Shown: piece after piece, positions 1 to 13,200 of the stretch
How the letters are laid out: every line of letters begins with the position of its first letter
How positions within the stretch are numbered: position 1 is the stretch's first letter
DNA from: Scatophagus argus
Lineage: Eukaryota; Chordata; Actinopteri; Scatophagidae
Assembly: GCF_020382885.2 (NCBI RefSeq)
Contig: NC_058513.1
Coordinates: 7,510,774 to 7,574,773 of the forward strand
Direction of reading: 5' to 3'
Length of the DNA: 64,000 bases
The notes under the pieces: model-generated
Databases searched by the model: none
The model's input: only the letters and a program-made list of their open reading frames with translations
What the model was told of the DNA's origin: nothing
Translations under genes and position numbers: made by a program

Positions 1-1559
1 GTTTGAAATAACCAAAGACCTGGCAAGTTTAGTGAGTCGAGCTTCTTGTCATTGAATTCAGATGCACACAAAAACTTATTTTCTGATCAGCATGTATTTT
101 TTTTTGTTTTTTATTCAACGCTTTCATCAAAGTATTCAGGAGCAGTTTTCCCAACCTCACATCAAGCCATGTTTAAAACTCCAGCTAGTGAAGGATGAGC
201 TGCGAGTTGGCTTGATCTGTTTGGGGAAAACAGTCCTCAGATTCCAGTCAGATTTAACACTGTACTCAAGGGTATTTTGAACTTGCTCATCTCCTATACT
301 CTCTTGACTAACTCAGCATGGTGAGTTTCTCTTTCAAATAACGCTATGTATTATCTTCAGTAATAACACAGTGTGAGGAGGTTTCACTGCTCTGCAAGAG
401 CTGCACAAAGTCCCTCTTCCACTTCTGTAAACTGTTAGATGTTGAACTAAAAGGGTGAACGGGTATCGGCTATGGCCTTTATGATTTACATACTACATAA
501 ACACAGCAAACAAAAACAGTATGTACATTATATACTATACATGCATAATGTAAATCGGGGGACTGCCTCTTTTGTTAAGCAAATTAAGACAATAAATACT
601 AAAGAACTTGATCACAGAGGTGGATCTGCAATACATAAAATGACACTATGAAACTGGCCACTTAAAGGGTCATTACACTCAATATATTTTAAGTATTATT
701 CTTCAACCTGCATCAATTTCTTTGCCTTCAAAGAAGAAATAAGGGAGCATACTGGAAATACAAAAAGTATATGAGCCTAAGTTTCATTTTCTACAATACA
801 TCAGTGTGTTTGCATATACAGATACAGTCAGTTCATGGCTAATAATCAGACCAGCTGATTTCTAAGCTTGAGGCTTTCTGTAGTTTACAAGACACTACAA
901 AACATTGGTAGGTGTTGGCAGTTGTCAAAGGACGCGTGAGGTGAAAATAAGAAAATGTTGACTGGCATCTGGCGGTCTTGCTAACACAGCAGACAACACA
1001 CCTAGCAAGCCGGTCTTGGTAATAGGAATGCCATAAGGACATTCAAATTTTCAAATCCTCTCACTGCATGGGTTTTCTGGCAGAAAGCCTTCAGAAAGCT
1101 TAAATCTCCCATTACCACTGCCCATAAGCAGTAAGGTAGGTTTAATTCCTTGTAAGTCCAGCAGAGGGCAATCTTGTCACAGCCACACAGTGCCAAAGGC
1201 TTTTTCAAGGCTGCTGTCCCTTTGTTTATTTGTTGTCATCCAGCGAGGTAAATGTTTTTCTCATCTATGTAAAGTTTCATCCAAATATCACACCAGTGTC
1301 AAAGTCTTTGTTGGATTAAATAAAACCTTCACATCAACCAAGAACTGAGGTGCAGACAATCTTCAGGTGGAAATAAACTTGGTCCATTTCAGCCTGAAAA
1401 AAAACTTCCCACCTGTGTCTGCTGCTTGTCCTCCAGCCCTGAAAGAACAAATAGGAGGCCTTCATGACCCCTACAACACACACATACACACACACAGACG
1501 AGGCCTTTGCTGGTCACAGACATGGTGGCGATGCAGGTGTGGTTGACGGTGGACGGTCA
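1..1559 (-). other. cyth3 3' UTR and downstream sequence
   Basis: No coding potential is recognised here. This is probably the 3' untranslated region of cyth3, which is long in mammals, but its end is not fixed. AATAAA on the minus strand occurs at 1225-1230 and again at 110-115, so either a short (about 330 nt) or a long (about 1.45 kb) UTR is possible. A CTCF-like motif lies at 1158-1171. Confidence 0.5.
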
Positions 1560-4238
1560 TCATTTCTTACTGGCTATCCTCCGCTTCCTGGTGGCCAGCA
1601 TGTCGTAGAAAGGATCCCTGCTGATGCTCGCTCTGTGGAAAGAGATGAAAGAACGAATTACTGATCAACCATTTCTAACTGTTTATGTCAGCGTTAGATA
1701 CACTGTTTAAACTAGTGTATACAGGACCGATTTGACAAGTAAAAAAATGCACAAAGCTGTAGAGAGAAAAAAACATAAGCAATCAATTTTTGAAGTTTAG
1801 ATAAATTTGGATGTACATATTTTTGGAAATATGCCAGTAAAGTACCTAATTTTGTACTTAAGCATAGTACAGATTTACTTAGATTGATTCACTGCTGACA
1901 GGAATAACGCTGAGTAACCTGCTGCTTTCTCAGCAGCAGAACAATGAACACACTGAGACCACCGGTGTTACATACACATAACGGGGACAACAAGAGCGGA
2001 GGTTGGACCAGATGAGTCAGGTGGGACAGTGTGTATTCGCTGTGTGTGTGTGTGTGTGTTTGCATGTGTGTGTGAATCTGCTGACCACACAACAGTCTGC
2101 CGCCCCAGCAGCTGAGTCAAGTGAGAGTGTGTTTGAGGCAGCACAGCTCTGTCTTGCTGACTCCAGTCTGTGACAGGAAGACACTTTACAAAGTGCAACT
2201 GGACTAAAACACCAAGAGACTCCTGGTTCACATTTGTTCTTGTAGACTAAAAGCACTCCAAGGCCTGCAACAGGAGTGTAAAACATGTAATACAGCTTAT
2301 GTCATCTGAAGGTCAATTGGCTAAATCTTCCAAACTGAGAGAAACGACCACCTCTCTTCCCTTTCTACTCACTTTAATTGTACATGAAGCAGACGCACTC
2401 AGATTTCCAGTAACTTAGCAGAGAAAATCCATCACTTTCATTAAAGGATACACACTTGTCAATACTAAGTGGTTTTTTAATATCATTAGAGCATGGAAGC
2501 TTTGTGTAATATGATTTCTGCTGTGATATTGATCATATTTGTTGGTGAAGCTGCAGCTGAGTGGATGATAAGCAGCAAACTCATCAATTACCCACTGGGT
2601 CCAATTTACTGCTGCCTACCTTCACTCTCCTTTGGTTAACAAGGGATATGACAGATCAGGTGAGCCCAGCAAGGCATAGTGGCTGAGTAGGTGTGTGTGT
2701 GTGTGTGTTTTTCTTTGCTTGCAGGGTCCTAATCAAAAGGGAAGTGAGCTTATCCAGCAGGGCAGAAATCACCACTGAGTGTTATCTGTGTGGAAGTGTG
2801 AGAAACAGAGTCAAGTTTAGTCACCAGCCTGTGTGTGTGTGTCTGTGTGTGTGTGTTGCTGCTCTGCACATTTCTGATTAAGCTCACAGCTCTGTGTGTA
2901 AGTGTGTGCACTGGGGTCTCACAGTCAAGGTCAGACATGAGAATGTGTCACATGGGAGCAGCCCGGTGTTGGCTAAGTGCCCTCTCAGTGTAAATGGATC
3001 CACACTAACACGACATCTCTTACTTGATGGATTTGATCCACTCCTCTTTCTCCTCCGGCGTGGGGGCTGATATCCTGTACACTACATGGTTGCCCTCCAC
3101 GACCCGCCCGTCCGCCTCTGTCTTGCAGGCCTTGATCACCTGACCTTTGTGGTTGGGGTTGTAGAGCTCAAAGCAGTTCTGGGGAGACACCAGGAGGCAA
3201 AAATAAAATCTCCGAGAAAATACGAGTTTTGTTTCACACAAAGTTTATGTTGTCTGTGTGAATTTAAAGGAAATAAAGATGGATTCAGAGTGTCTGGTGT
3301 TGCTCCTTACAGGTTTCCTGGGCTCGTCCACCTCTCTGATACTGAGGTTCTCTAGGGGAATAATCCCACGAGGCTCTTTATCCTGGAAACACACACATAT
3401 TAAGACAACAGTAAGCATCAACAAGTCACTCATTCAGTGTGTACACACATAGGGACAGGGACAAGGGCAAAGGCAGTATGTCATGAGGAAATGATCCAGC
3501 CTATATAATATCACATATCACCACCAGATCAACATTTCAATAGTTCAATCAAATAACATTTTTATGCTGCAAGCAGCACCTTCAATTTCCACTGCAGGAA
3601 AACTGAATATTTTGTCACCTTAACACACTGAGTCTGAAAGAAGCAAGTAAAAATCAAGGTGGTGATAATAGCACGCTGGAGGTTTTTATTCATCCTGGTC
3701 ATGTAGGGGACAGCACCCGAGGGGGACGTAACACTACACCTTCCATCCTCCAGTGACTGCTATTCTGTCTGCAGGGCCAGATGTGAAGGGCTTTTTTGTA
3801 TGTGGATGGGTTTGGGGGGGCGTGGGGACCTTGAGGAACAGCCCCGTGGCCCACTTGTCATCTTTCTGCTAATGATGGGGCGCAGCGGGGGGGAGGAAAT
3901 GCCCCGGGACGGCTGGCTGTGTGTGTGCCTTTTAGACTGTGTGTGCGTGCATGTGTGTGTGTCTTCACTGCAGTGTGTGCTTGTGTGTGCTTTTTTTTGG
4001 GGGGGGGGGGGTGTTCTCAGAAATGGGGATCCTGAGGTGAAGTGTGGGGTGACAGGCAATGAGTTGGGGGAGGCACTTGGCTTGCGGCTTAGCGGTGCCA
4101 GATGTGTGCCGTAGACATTGCAGATGTTTCCCATGATGCCTCATGTTAATTGCTGGAGTGAGGTTCATTTAGGTCAAAGGGGCTGCATCTGTTAAAGAGG
4201 CAGAGCTGGAAGGCAAAGACCTCTGTTTTAATTCTGCA

Positions 4239-4269
<31 letters not shown>

Positions 4270-7200
4270 TGAAGTTTGTGAGGGAGACACACATTTCATG
4301 TAATTTTTGTTTCCACTTTACTTAAACATCACACATCAGCTATTTCACTCATACTAGACTACCAATGAATTAAATATTTTAAAATGTGAAACGGCATCTG
4401 TTGCGAGTTTTAAAGAAATAATTTGGTCAGCAGGCTGTTAGCTTAGCTCAGCATAACATCAAGAGATGTACAAAACTGTGCAAAAACCAGCGTGTAAGCA
4501 GCAAATTTTGGTTTGAAGTGGCGATATATCCTGGACAATTTCTTGAGTGAGTTGGCCAGGCAATCAGTGGGTACTACAGCCAAGCAATGGTGTGGCACAT
4601 GACCCTTATAAAACCCTCAAATTGTTGTTTTCACAGTTAGATTTTTTGACAGATTACACAACCAACATACAGTGTGTTAATTAGCGAACTTAACAGATGC
4701 AGGTAAACATCAGCTTAGTTTCATATTTAGTGTAGAAATTTGAGAGTGGTTTCAATCTTCTTATCTTACTGTGTAAATAAAACAAAAAAGCAAATGTTCT
4801 AAAATGCTAAACTATTCCTTTAAGACAGACTGCAATCAAATCTGTTTCTTTTCTGCAAAAAAATAAATATTTGTGTAATATGCATTCTAGTAAGCAACAG
4901 AAGAACTCAGATTAGGTTTCAAAACGACAGTCATGCGTGTATGATGGCCTATACTCCATTCTGACACACATGAGCACACATCAGTGTGACTTACTGTTGT
5001 GTATTCAAAGTAATAAAGGCAGTTGTCAGTCAGAATGAACCACCGTCTCTTCCACGTCTTCACCCTGCCACCTGCGGAGAGAAACACACGACATTTGAGT
5101 CCAAGCTGAAGAGGTGTTGGCGTTTGTGCATGCAGTGGCTAACCTGCAGGAGACCTCGGCTCCACGTGCCACATCTGGTTCTGATCATCAGCTCTCTGCA
5201 TTATTAGGCTCAATCAGAGGCTGGATACTCCCTCCAGCACCCCCTTCCAGTCTCAGGAGATGGGTGCCTGGGGGCTCTGCAGGCGAGCGCAGAGGAAGGG
5301 GGGTGGCTGGCTTATGAAAACTGTTATCAGACATGTACATACTACATATGTGTGACAACTAAAGCAGGTGTGAGTACAAGTAAACATCTGAGTGTAGGAA
5401 TTACATATAATGATATGTAAAATATAAGCATACAACAGGCACAAAGTCTCCATCTGCCTCCATCATCAGATAAGAGCAGATTATTGGGATTACTGGATTT
5501 TCTGTTCATTACAGTATCAGTGATGCAATGAGTAATTTACCTTTGTAATCAAAGGAACATATCGTGGCTGATGTCAATGTACAGTCTGCAATATGTGCAC
5601 CATAATAACATGTTTGCTGACTTCACAGAATGAGCACAAAGCCGCCGTTACTGATGTAATCAATATGTAATGTTCACTTGACCCAGATTTTCATTCTATA
5701 CTGCTAGCTAGAGTAAAATCCAACATCTACATTATGTATGAGCACTGTTTACTTTCATATGCACCTTCTGCGTTTTACTCACGCAAATGAAACAAGCACA
5801 GTAAATACGGTCTACTATTGGTGGTTACATATGAAATGGATAAAAGTTTCACCTCGGCTACAGTCAACTCAGATGACAGTTTAGACAGCTGTTTATCCTC
5901 TTAGCCATATGTTTAATTTTATCCTCAAAACTGGACACTTGTTATGGATTTCTGTTGCAGGACCTTCCATGCTTGCACTGTTCTAATGCAAACAAGTCAC
6001 TCATTTGTTTGTTTATTGACACTCCAGAGAGGTCAAGGAAACATTAGAAGACTTAAAACTGTGTGGTGGTTTAAAGCCTTGTATTATTGAACAAAATAAA
6101 AAGGTTTCCCATGATTGTAGTTTAGTGAAAAGGTTATTTGTTGGATGGGGTATCAGCAGAGGTAGTAGGACGGTAGGATGATGATGGATTCAGGCATTAG
6201 CAGTAGGCTCAGTCTTGGTTAACAGAAGTGCTAAAACTGCTAAAATTAGCATGGAATTCCCTAATGGGGAATATTTGACCTAAAATGATGTGGCAAGTGC
6301 AGCCGGTGGGATAGAGAGCAAAGGAGAGAGTAAGAGGGATCTTTACAAGGAGAAAAGAAGCAGCAGCAGTGTAGGGTTCAGGAGAAGAAGAATGAAAACA
6401 GACTTCACTGGATGACCAGCAACACAAGAGGTGCACATTCCCACAGCACAGACTCCAGCAGCTCATTCACTAAAGCTCGAGCATGACTGCGTGCTCTGGC
6501 TGAGAGCTACACAGGAGCTGTAGGACACGTTCAGGGGTCTCTGTTGGTACAGTGTAGGGCCGCAACAAACGATTCAGTTCATTATCAGTCCAACTGCTGA
6601 TCATTTTCACAAGTAATCAGTTGTATAAAATGATTTTCCAGATTCCAAACTGATACCTTCAAATTGCTTCTCTCGTTCCACCAGGAGTCCAAAGTCCCAG
6701 CGCTCTTCATTTATTATCATAAATGACAAAGAAAAGCAGCAAATCCTTTCATTTAAGAAGCTGGAACTGAATAATAAAGGGGATGTTGCAAGTGATACTA
6801 TGCTACATAAACTGTTATCATTTATGCAAAGGCTTCTTGGAATAAAAATTTGTACTCTGCATGTGCACCAACTGAGACGTGCCCTGCGCATCATCCAGCC
6901 TCCTCCAGAGCTACAGAAGGAGTGCAGCCAATCCCTGCGACCTCCAACTCACCCTGGCAGTGAACGATATAACCCATCACCTCATGATGCGGTTTTTATT
7001 TGCTCAAAACGATAACGGCAGCCAATGCATGAGGGTACTCTGTAGTGAACTGTGAGGATGGAGGAAGGAGCGTTACCTACCTCCTAATACATAGATTTAA
7101 GAAGGAACAGCCATCACAGAACAGAATGAAAGAACGAAACAAAAGGTGAAAGGGTGAAAGGTTAGAGAGAGGTGAAGTAACAAAAAATACAGAAGGACTT

Positions 7201-10200
7201 TGAAGAATACAACTAACACAAAAATCACCATGCCAGAGAGCTGGAGAAAGAGAAGTTAGAAGTGTAATCACAAAAAGGAGCATGCTCTAAGTGCGAGCGG
7301 AGACAATACGTGACAAAACAAAGAGGATGAAGGGCAAAGAGACAAAGGACACCTTGATCTCCTTGCATCCTTGTCTAGCTCCATCATAAAGGTGCACAGT
7401 TTTTGAGCTAAAATGGGCTTCCAGAAATCATGAGCTAACTAAAATCTTTGTAGTGCTAATGTTGCTACTAACACTACAAGTCATCTGTGCACTAATACCA
7501 GTTTCTTGAGAGGAATCAACTTAACTTAATTACATCTCAAATGATGCTGCAGGATTGGTGACTACTTTCACTCAGGCTTTTGTCAAAATGGACTGTGTAT
7601 TGATTGCAGCAGTTTTACTGAAATGAAATTTACCTTAAATCCTTATAAATTTGGTATTAGCATCAGCTCACATCCGTCAGAATACATTTTGCATCATCTG
7701 TTAGTGAAAATGTAGGCCTTAATGTTAAATTTTAAAAAACTAGTAGAAGTAGGTTTTCAGCTATTTTCAGTATGTTTGGCCAAAACACCTTCCTCCAACA
7801 TGGCCACCTGAAAGCTCATTAGAAACACAAATAAACAAAGCACAAAAAAAAAAACACTCACCACAAGCAAAATGATGGACAGTGTTTCTAGTGACAACTG
7901 ATGCTAAGGTTCTCCTGACATAGGTAAACACAATCAAGGTAAATATAGTAACTCAAAATGCACATACCAAGCTTCAAGAGCCAGCCTTCTCTGTCAGGGT
8001 TGAAGAAAGTGTGTGTCAGATCATTCCCATCATCCTCTGGGATTTTGAAGGGCTCATTTTTGATGCTGTCGTAAAGGTTCTGCAGGCAGTGGCGAAAAAC
8101 TTTTAATCAAAAAGGCAAACAGTTGAGGAAATGCTTCTCTTGGATGGAGTAGGTGTGACAGAATGGTCACGGAGATCAATCATCAAACATGCACGCTCAT
8201 TATAGAGAAATCCTCACCCTGAGAAGCTCCTCTGGCAGATCTCCTCCTTCATTGATGCCTCTGTTCATAGAGATAAATCGCTCCACAGGCGGCTTGTCTC
8301 TGACGTTAGGGTTATGTAGGCTGGTGTTCAGCATGATGATAGCAAATGAAAGCACGTAGCAGGTATCTGCATCAGTAAGGGAATCAGATAGGTTACAAAA
8401 GTGTATACATGTCCTGCTCAAGAGAACCCATTTATACCTGGCATCAACATGAAATTTGTATTTGGATATCTATATATCTATAGCATTTATCACAACTAGA
8501 TCGCTTCTTACTACCACATATAAATGAGATACAATTAATTATGCAACACAGAGCACTACGTGTAACGAACAACAATTAACAGACAATGACATGAGCTGCC
8601 AACAAGGTCAAAAATAGGACATAATTTCCAATTATTGGCCTATTATATCAACTCCCTTTAATTTTTCACTTCTTGCACATATTGCCATTTGTAATAGGTA
8701 ATAAGTCATTGGCAGTCAAAAGACTGTGATTTAGTCTCTATTTTTCTAGTGCACCAATTGTGGAAACCCAGATTTTTTAATAGTAATTTTTAATTTATAC
8801 TGTGTTTGAAAAAAATGTGTGCGGAATAAGTGAGAGAAAAAGTGGAGGGCAGGCAGGGCTTTAATTTCTCTACTGTGTGTTAATGTTTGGACACATGGGC
8901 CACTGGCTGTCTGTAAATGAATCATTCATTCCTCTCTGTCTGTCTCCTCTCGCTGACACACTTTGATCCTGGCTGTCCTGTGCCGCCTATTGTCTGCCTG
9001 CTAACACACACTCTCTATAAAAAATAGAGGAGCTTGGCACACTGTGAGCACACTGGGGCAAGAGATGTTGGCAACTGCCAGAGGAATGTCACTGTAATCA
9101 AAAAATTAATGAGCATGATGAAGCACTGAGAGAAACGGCTGGTCGTTCCCTTGGTAATTAAAGATTCCTGATCATTTTAAGGCTTTTATGGGCTCAGTGT
9201 GCAGTTACTGCTACACACATGGCTCTAAAGCTGCCATTCTGCCCTGCACCCACAACAGTCACACATGCACGTCAGCCTATGCACTGAATGTGTAAAGCTT
9301 TTTTACATCACAGTTATCGCATATGTGCTGATTATTTAAACATTTAAACAAAGTCCAACAACTCCTTTCGCTTTAGCATAAGAGGAGTTTGTCATCAGGA
9401 AAGCATCTGAAAACATTAAAATACAGCATGAAGGACAGTGACAATGTTAGTAGCTACTTTTTTATCTTTTTCTTCAGTCTCTCTTCCAAACTTAGAGTCA
9501 ACTGAATGGTGTGCAGGCACTGTTTGAACAGAGACAAATGGAAACCAGGAAGAAGGACACAACTTGGAGTATTTCCTCCACGGGAACAAATGCACACTCA
9601 ACGATCTTATACACAAAAGGTTGCTCTACAATGTCTTCAATTATTTAGGGACTGTTGTAGTTGTAAGGCTTTGTTTATTACAAGACCATGTATCACTCAG
9701 CCTGGTTGAGTCTCTCTGAATAATGCATGTCCCCTGTTGGTTGCTGGTTGTTGCCAACTCTTGTGGCTTAATGATTGACATGCATTAAAAAAAAAAACCC
9801 AAAACATCACTGAATGCATCCTGGACCTTGAGGCAGTGCCTCTATTAGCACATTAGGCCAATGCATTAACTTTGTCCCATATATGGATTTCACAATTTAG
9901 TCATACAGTCAACTTGACTATTGTTCATCAATGATTACCGCTCGACCAAAAGTACTTATCTTTTACTGTTTCCATGGGCTAGATGGAAACATTAGCTCAA
10001 AGTAATGAATTAAATGATTAGCTAAGATTATTAAATGCTTGGCTAAAAATATTGGATAGATTATTGGTACTGAAATAGTTAAATGAATTGGATAAAAAAA
10101 ATATATATATATGAAAAAAAATATGGACAAATGTAAATGTCAACAGATAATGAATAATAAAGGGGCTGTGGAGTTTACATGATAGCAGCCTACTTTGTGT

Positions 10201-13200
10201 CTCACCTGTCGATTGGAAGACTCCAGGGTTGCACTGGCAGTACCGCGAGGCAAACGCCTCCATCATACGGTCGATCTTCTGGGCTTCACCTGGCAAACGG
10301 AAACTCCACAGGAACTGCCTATAATTAGAGGGAGAAGTGGGAGGTTTACTTTGTGATGCCACAGTGAGTCAGTGTGCATAGGACATAGTCATTACTGTAA
10401 CTATCATAACATTTTTGTGCTAAGTTGTTTGGGTTAATCATTCTGCTGACCGTAGTGCCTGGACGAGGTTGAGGTCTGCAAATTCATGCAGCTCCACAAA
10501 TGCCTGCAGCACCTTGATGTTGAAGTCATCCCTGGTGGAAAAAAAAAGCAACGATGAGGAAAAACTGGATTTCCAATACTATTCTATCTCTAATCCATTG
10601 TTTTCCTTTTTTGAAAGAAGAAGAAGACCATCCAGGCGATATCAAAACACCTCAGAGAAGATTTAAGATAACTGAACACAATGTGAACCCAGAAGACAGG
10701 GTGGGGAAAACCATATTTCCTCCGTGAAAGCATTTTTCAACCTGAATTCCTGTTTTTCAGCATTCCTGTCATGTTTATGCCCTTATTCATACCGGGCGCT
10801 GAGTGTGGAGTCTGGAAGCAATTTAAACAGCTGGCCAGTGCTGAGTGTTTCTCCACCCTGAGGGGGGGGGAAACCATGTGTTTCACTGACCAAAAACAGC
10901 TAAAACTGAACCCACACAAGCTCCTATTTGTCAGAGGTTTGTTTGGCCATCAGATGGGCTTTTGGCGGAAAAGTCAACAGTTGGTCTCAGGCTGTGGTCA
11001 CAGCTTCTCTGATCCTGTTTGTTGTACATCAGGGTCCATGATCCCAATCCTGTATCATCTTTATGTTGTGTATTGTTCAAATGGAACCAGGAATTTTCAG
11101 ACTTAGCGTTTTGTGTTTTTTGTGGAAAGACACAGGAAAGGTTGAGAAGAGTACAGAGAATTTTGGCTTACATGAAACAAACAATAAACTTGTACTGCAA
11201 AAACATTAGTGGATTATTTGAACTAAGATTTGTGGGCTTTTCCTCTCCACTGGGTGTTTGTGACTGCACTGAACCTCATACTGCTGTCTACAGTCAAATT
11301 AATCCCATGCTGTGAGGTTTATACATAAGATTATTGCTATAAATACATTTATTACAAGAGACACCTGAATGTGGTTTACTGTTTGTAGAAAATGAAATAA
11401 ATATTGCATACTTATATACCTGTCTCAGTGTTATAACAGTGGGTGTATTGTGTGTGACAACCAAAGCAATGAGAAGGTCTGGTAGCATAAAATTAAGAAT
11501 CAATCACCCATTTAGTCTGCATCCATCTCCCACTATTCATTATCCTTCTGGCTATTTTTCTCTTGCACCCCCTCTCTCTTTTTCCCTCCTGTTGTCCCTT
11601 ATCTTCATCTCCTTCTCTGCTCAGCATGTAATGATAGGTTTCTGCTCCTTGCATAGACTCAATTAGTATAATTACTGAGAGTAAACTCTCAGCACATGTT
11701 TAGTGTGATTTCCACTGGGTAGGTGGCCTTTTTGATGATCTTCTCTGTGACTAAAGCCTATTGCTAACAAGAGGAGTCCCCAGAGTCCCCATCCCCAGCC
11801 ATCAGCCCATTCACAGAGGCTGTTTATGTGTGTGTTTTTTCACTGTTTCTGACACTGTTCATCTGTCTACAGATGTACAATCAGCGCCTGTACTCAGGTA
11901 AAGTGAAGGCAGTTGCTGATGTGACTTCCTGGAAAGAAGAAGTTAAGAGAATGCAGCAATTATTAAGACTTTTCTTATGATGACATGTCCAGAACATCAG
12001 AACCAGCAGTTCTGCATTTAATCAAGGTCTCTTTTATAAGACTACATCCTTTAGCCAAACAAGTTTTTCTATGCCAGGAAACAAAATGACATTAAACTTG
12101 GCTTGTACACACAGGAAAAACAGTGGGTTTGTGACCAACACAAAGCACCAAAATGAGCTTCAGTTGTGTCAGTGTTTGGAGGGCAGTCAGCCAAACATAC
12201 AGACTCACTCACTCTACCCCTGGATCACATTTTCTCCTGTGACATGTGCAGTGCTAATCATTCACTTTGTGGCGTTGTTTCTGTTCTACAATTCTCAGAG
12301 ATAACATGTCAATCAGAGAGTGCAGCTTACCTGTGATGCTTTTTTAATTGAGATTGAGATAAGGGGCTGAGCCCAACACTTGAAAAACAGCCCCATTCCA
12401 ATATTTTTGTCTAAATAGTGTATATAAAGGGTACGATACGTGTTGCACATGCTTAAACTCAAAACAATCTTTAATTTAAAATAGCTTTTTCAGATGAGGT
12501 ATTTCACAGATACGAGTGTAACAAAGCCATGTGTCTGTGCCCAATAAATTTGGGACACTAAGCCTTTGACGTGCACTCATATATCTCTAATCTCTATCTA
12601 ATCTCACCTTTAGATAACACCATCCATCTCGCTAGCTGTAGACTTCCCTTCTACTTCATTATCCAACAGTCTGGCCTGAAATGTGAGCAGCTGGATGGCC
12701 TTTTTACTGCCAGTTATAAATCCACATGGGTGGACTATGACAACAACACACCCACTCTAACTCAAAGATTCATGTTGGGGGGTCAATCACGTTCTCCCTC
12801 TTTAATCAATAAATCCAGCCCATAATTCCCTTCTCTAATCATAGCAGGAGCATGAATCTCATGTAAAGAGGACTTTCTCCTGCAGCCTGATGGATGCTCT
12901 GTCTCACCGCTCGCCTAAGTAGTCTCCGATGACGGTCTTGTTGAGGCCCTCGCCTTTATAGAGGAACTGGGCGATGTCTTCGGGAGTGTGCTGAAGGAGG
13001 TCATTCTCCAGCAGGAACTGGATTCCCTAAGGAGGAAAAAGAGAAAACAGAATGGCTTTCTGACTCAGTTGAGAAGGGATGCTGGAAAATGACAGTCTCT
13101 GAAAGTCATGAAGGCTACCAAGATATCAGAGGCTGTGTTGGTTGATGATGAAAATATGAGGATGTGCAGTACCTTCTTTGGATCCATATTGAATTTCTTC

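Noticed and set aside
3760-4134. Open frame of 124 codons (minus) and its plus-strand partner
   Set aside because: Both are driven by TG/CA runs and a G-run in a cyth3 intron; the peptide is low complexity.
5238-5244. Alternative AG-GGG-GT triplet as a microexon in cyth3 intron 9
   Set aside because: It fits the phase but its upstream sequence is purine-rich, making a poor 3' splice site compared with the GAG at 7081-7083.
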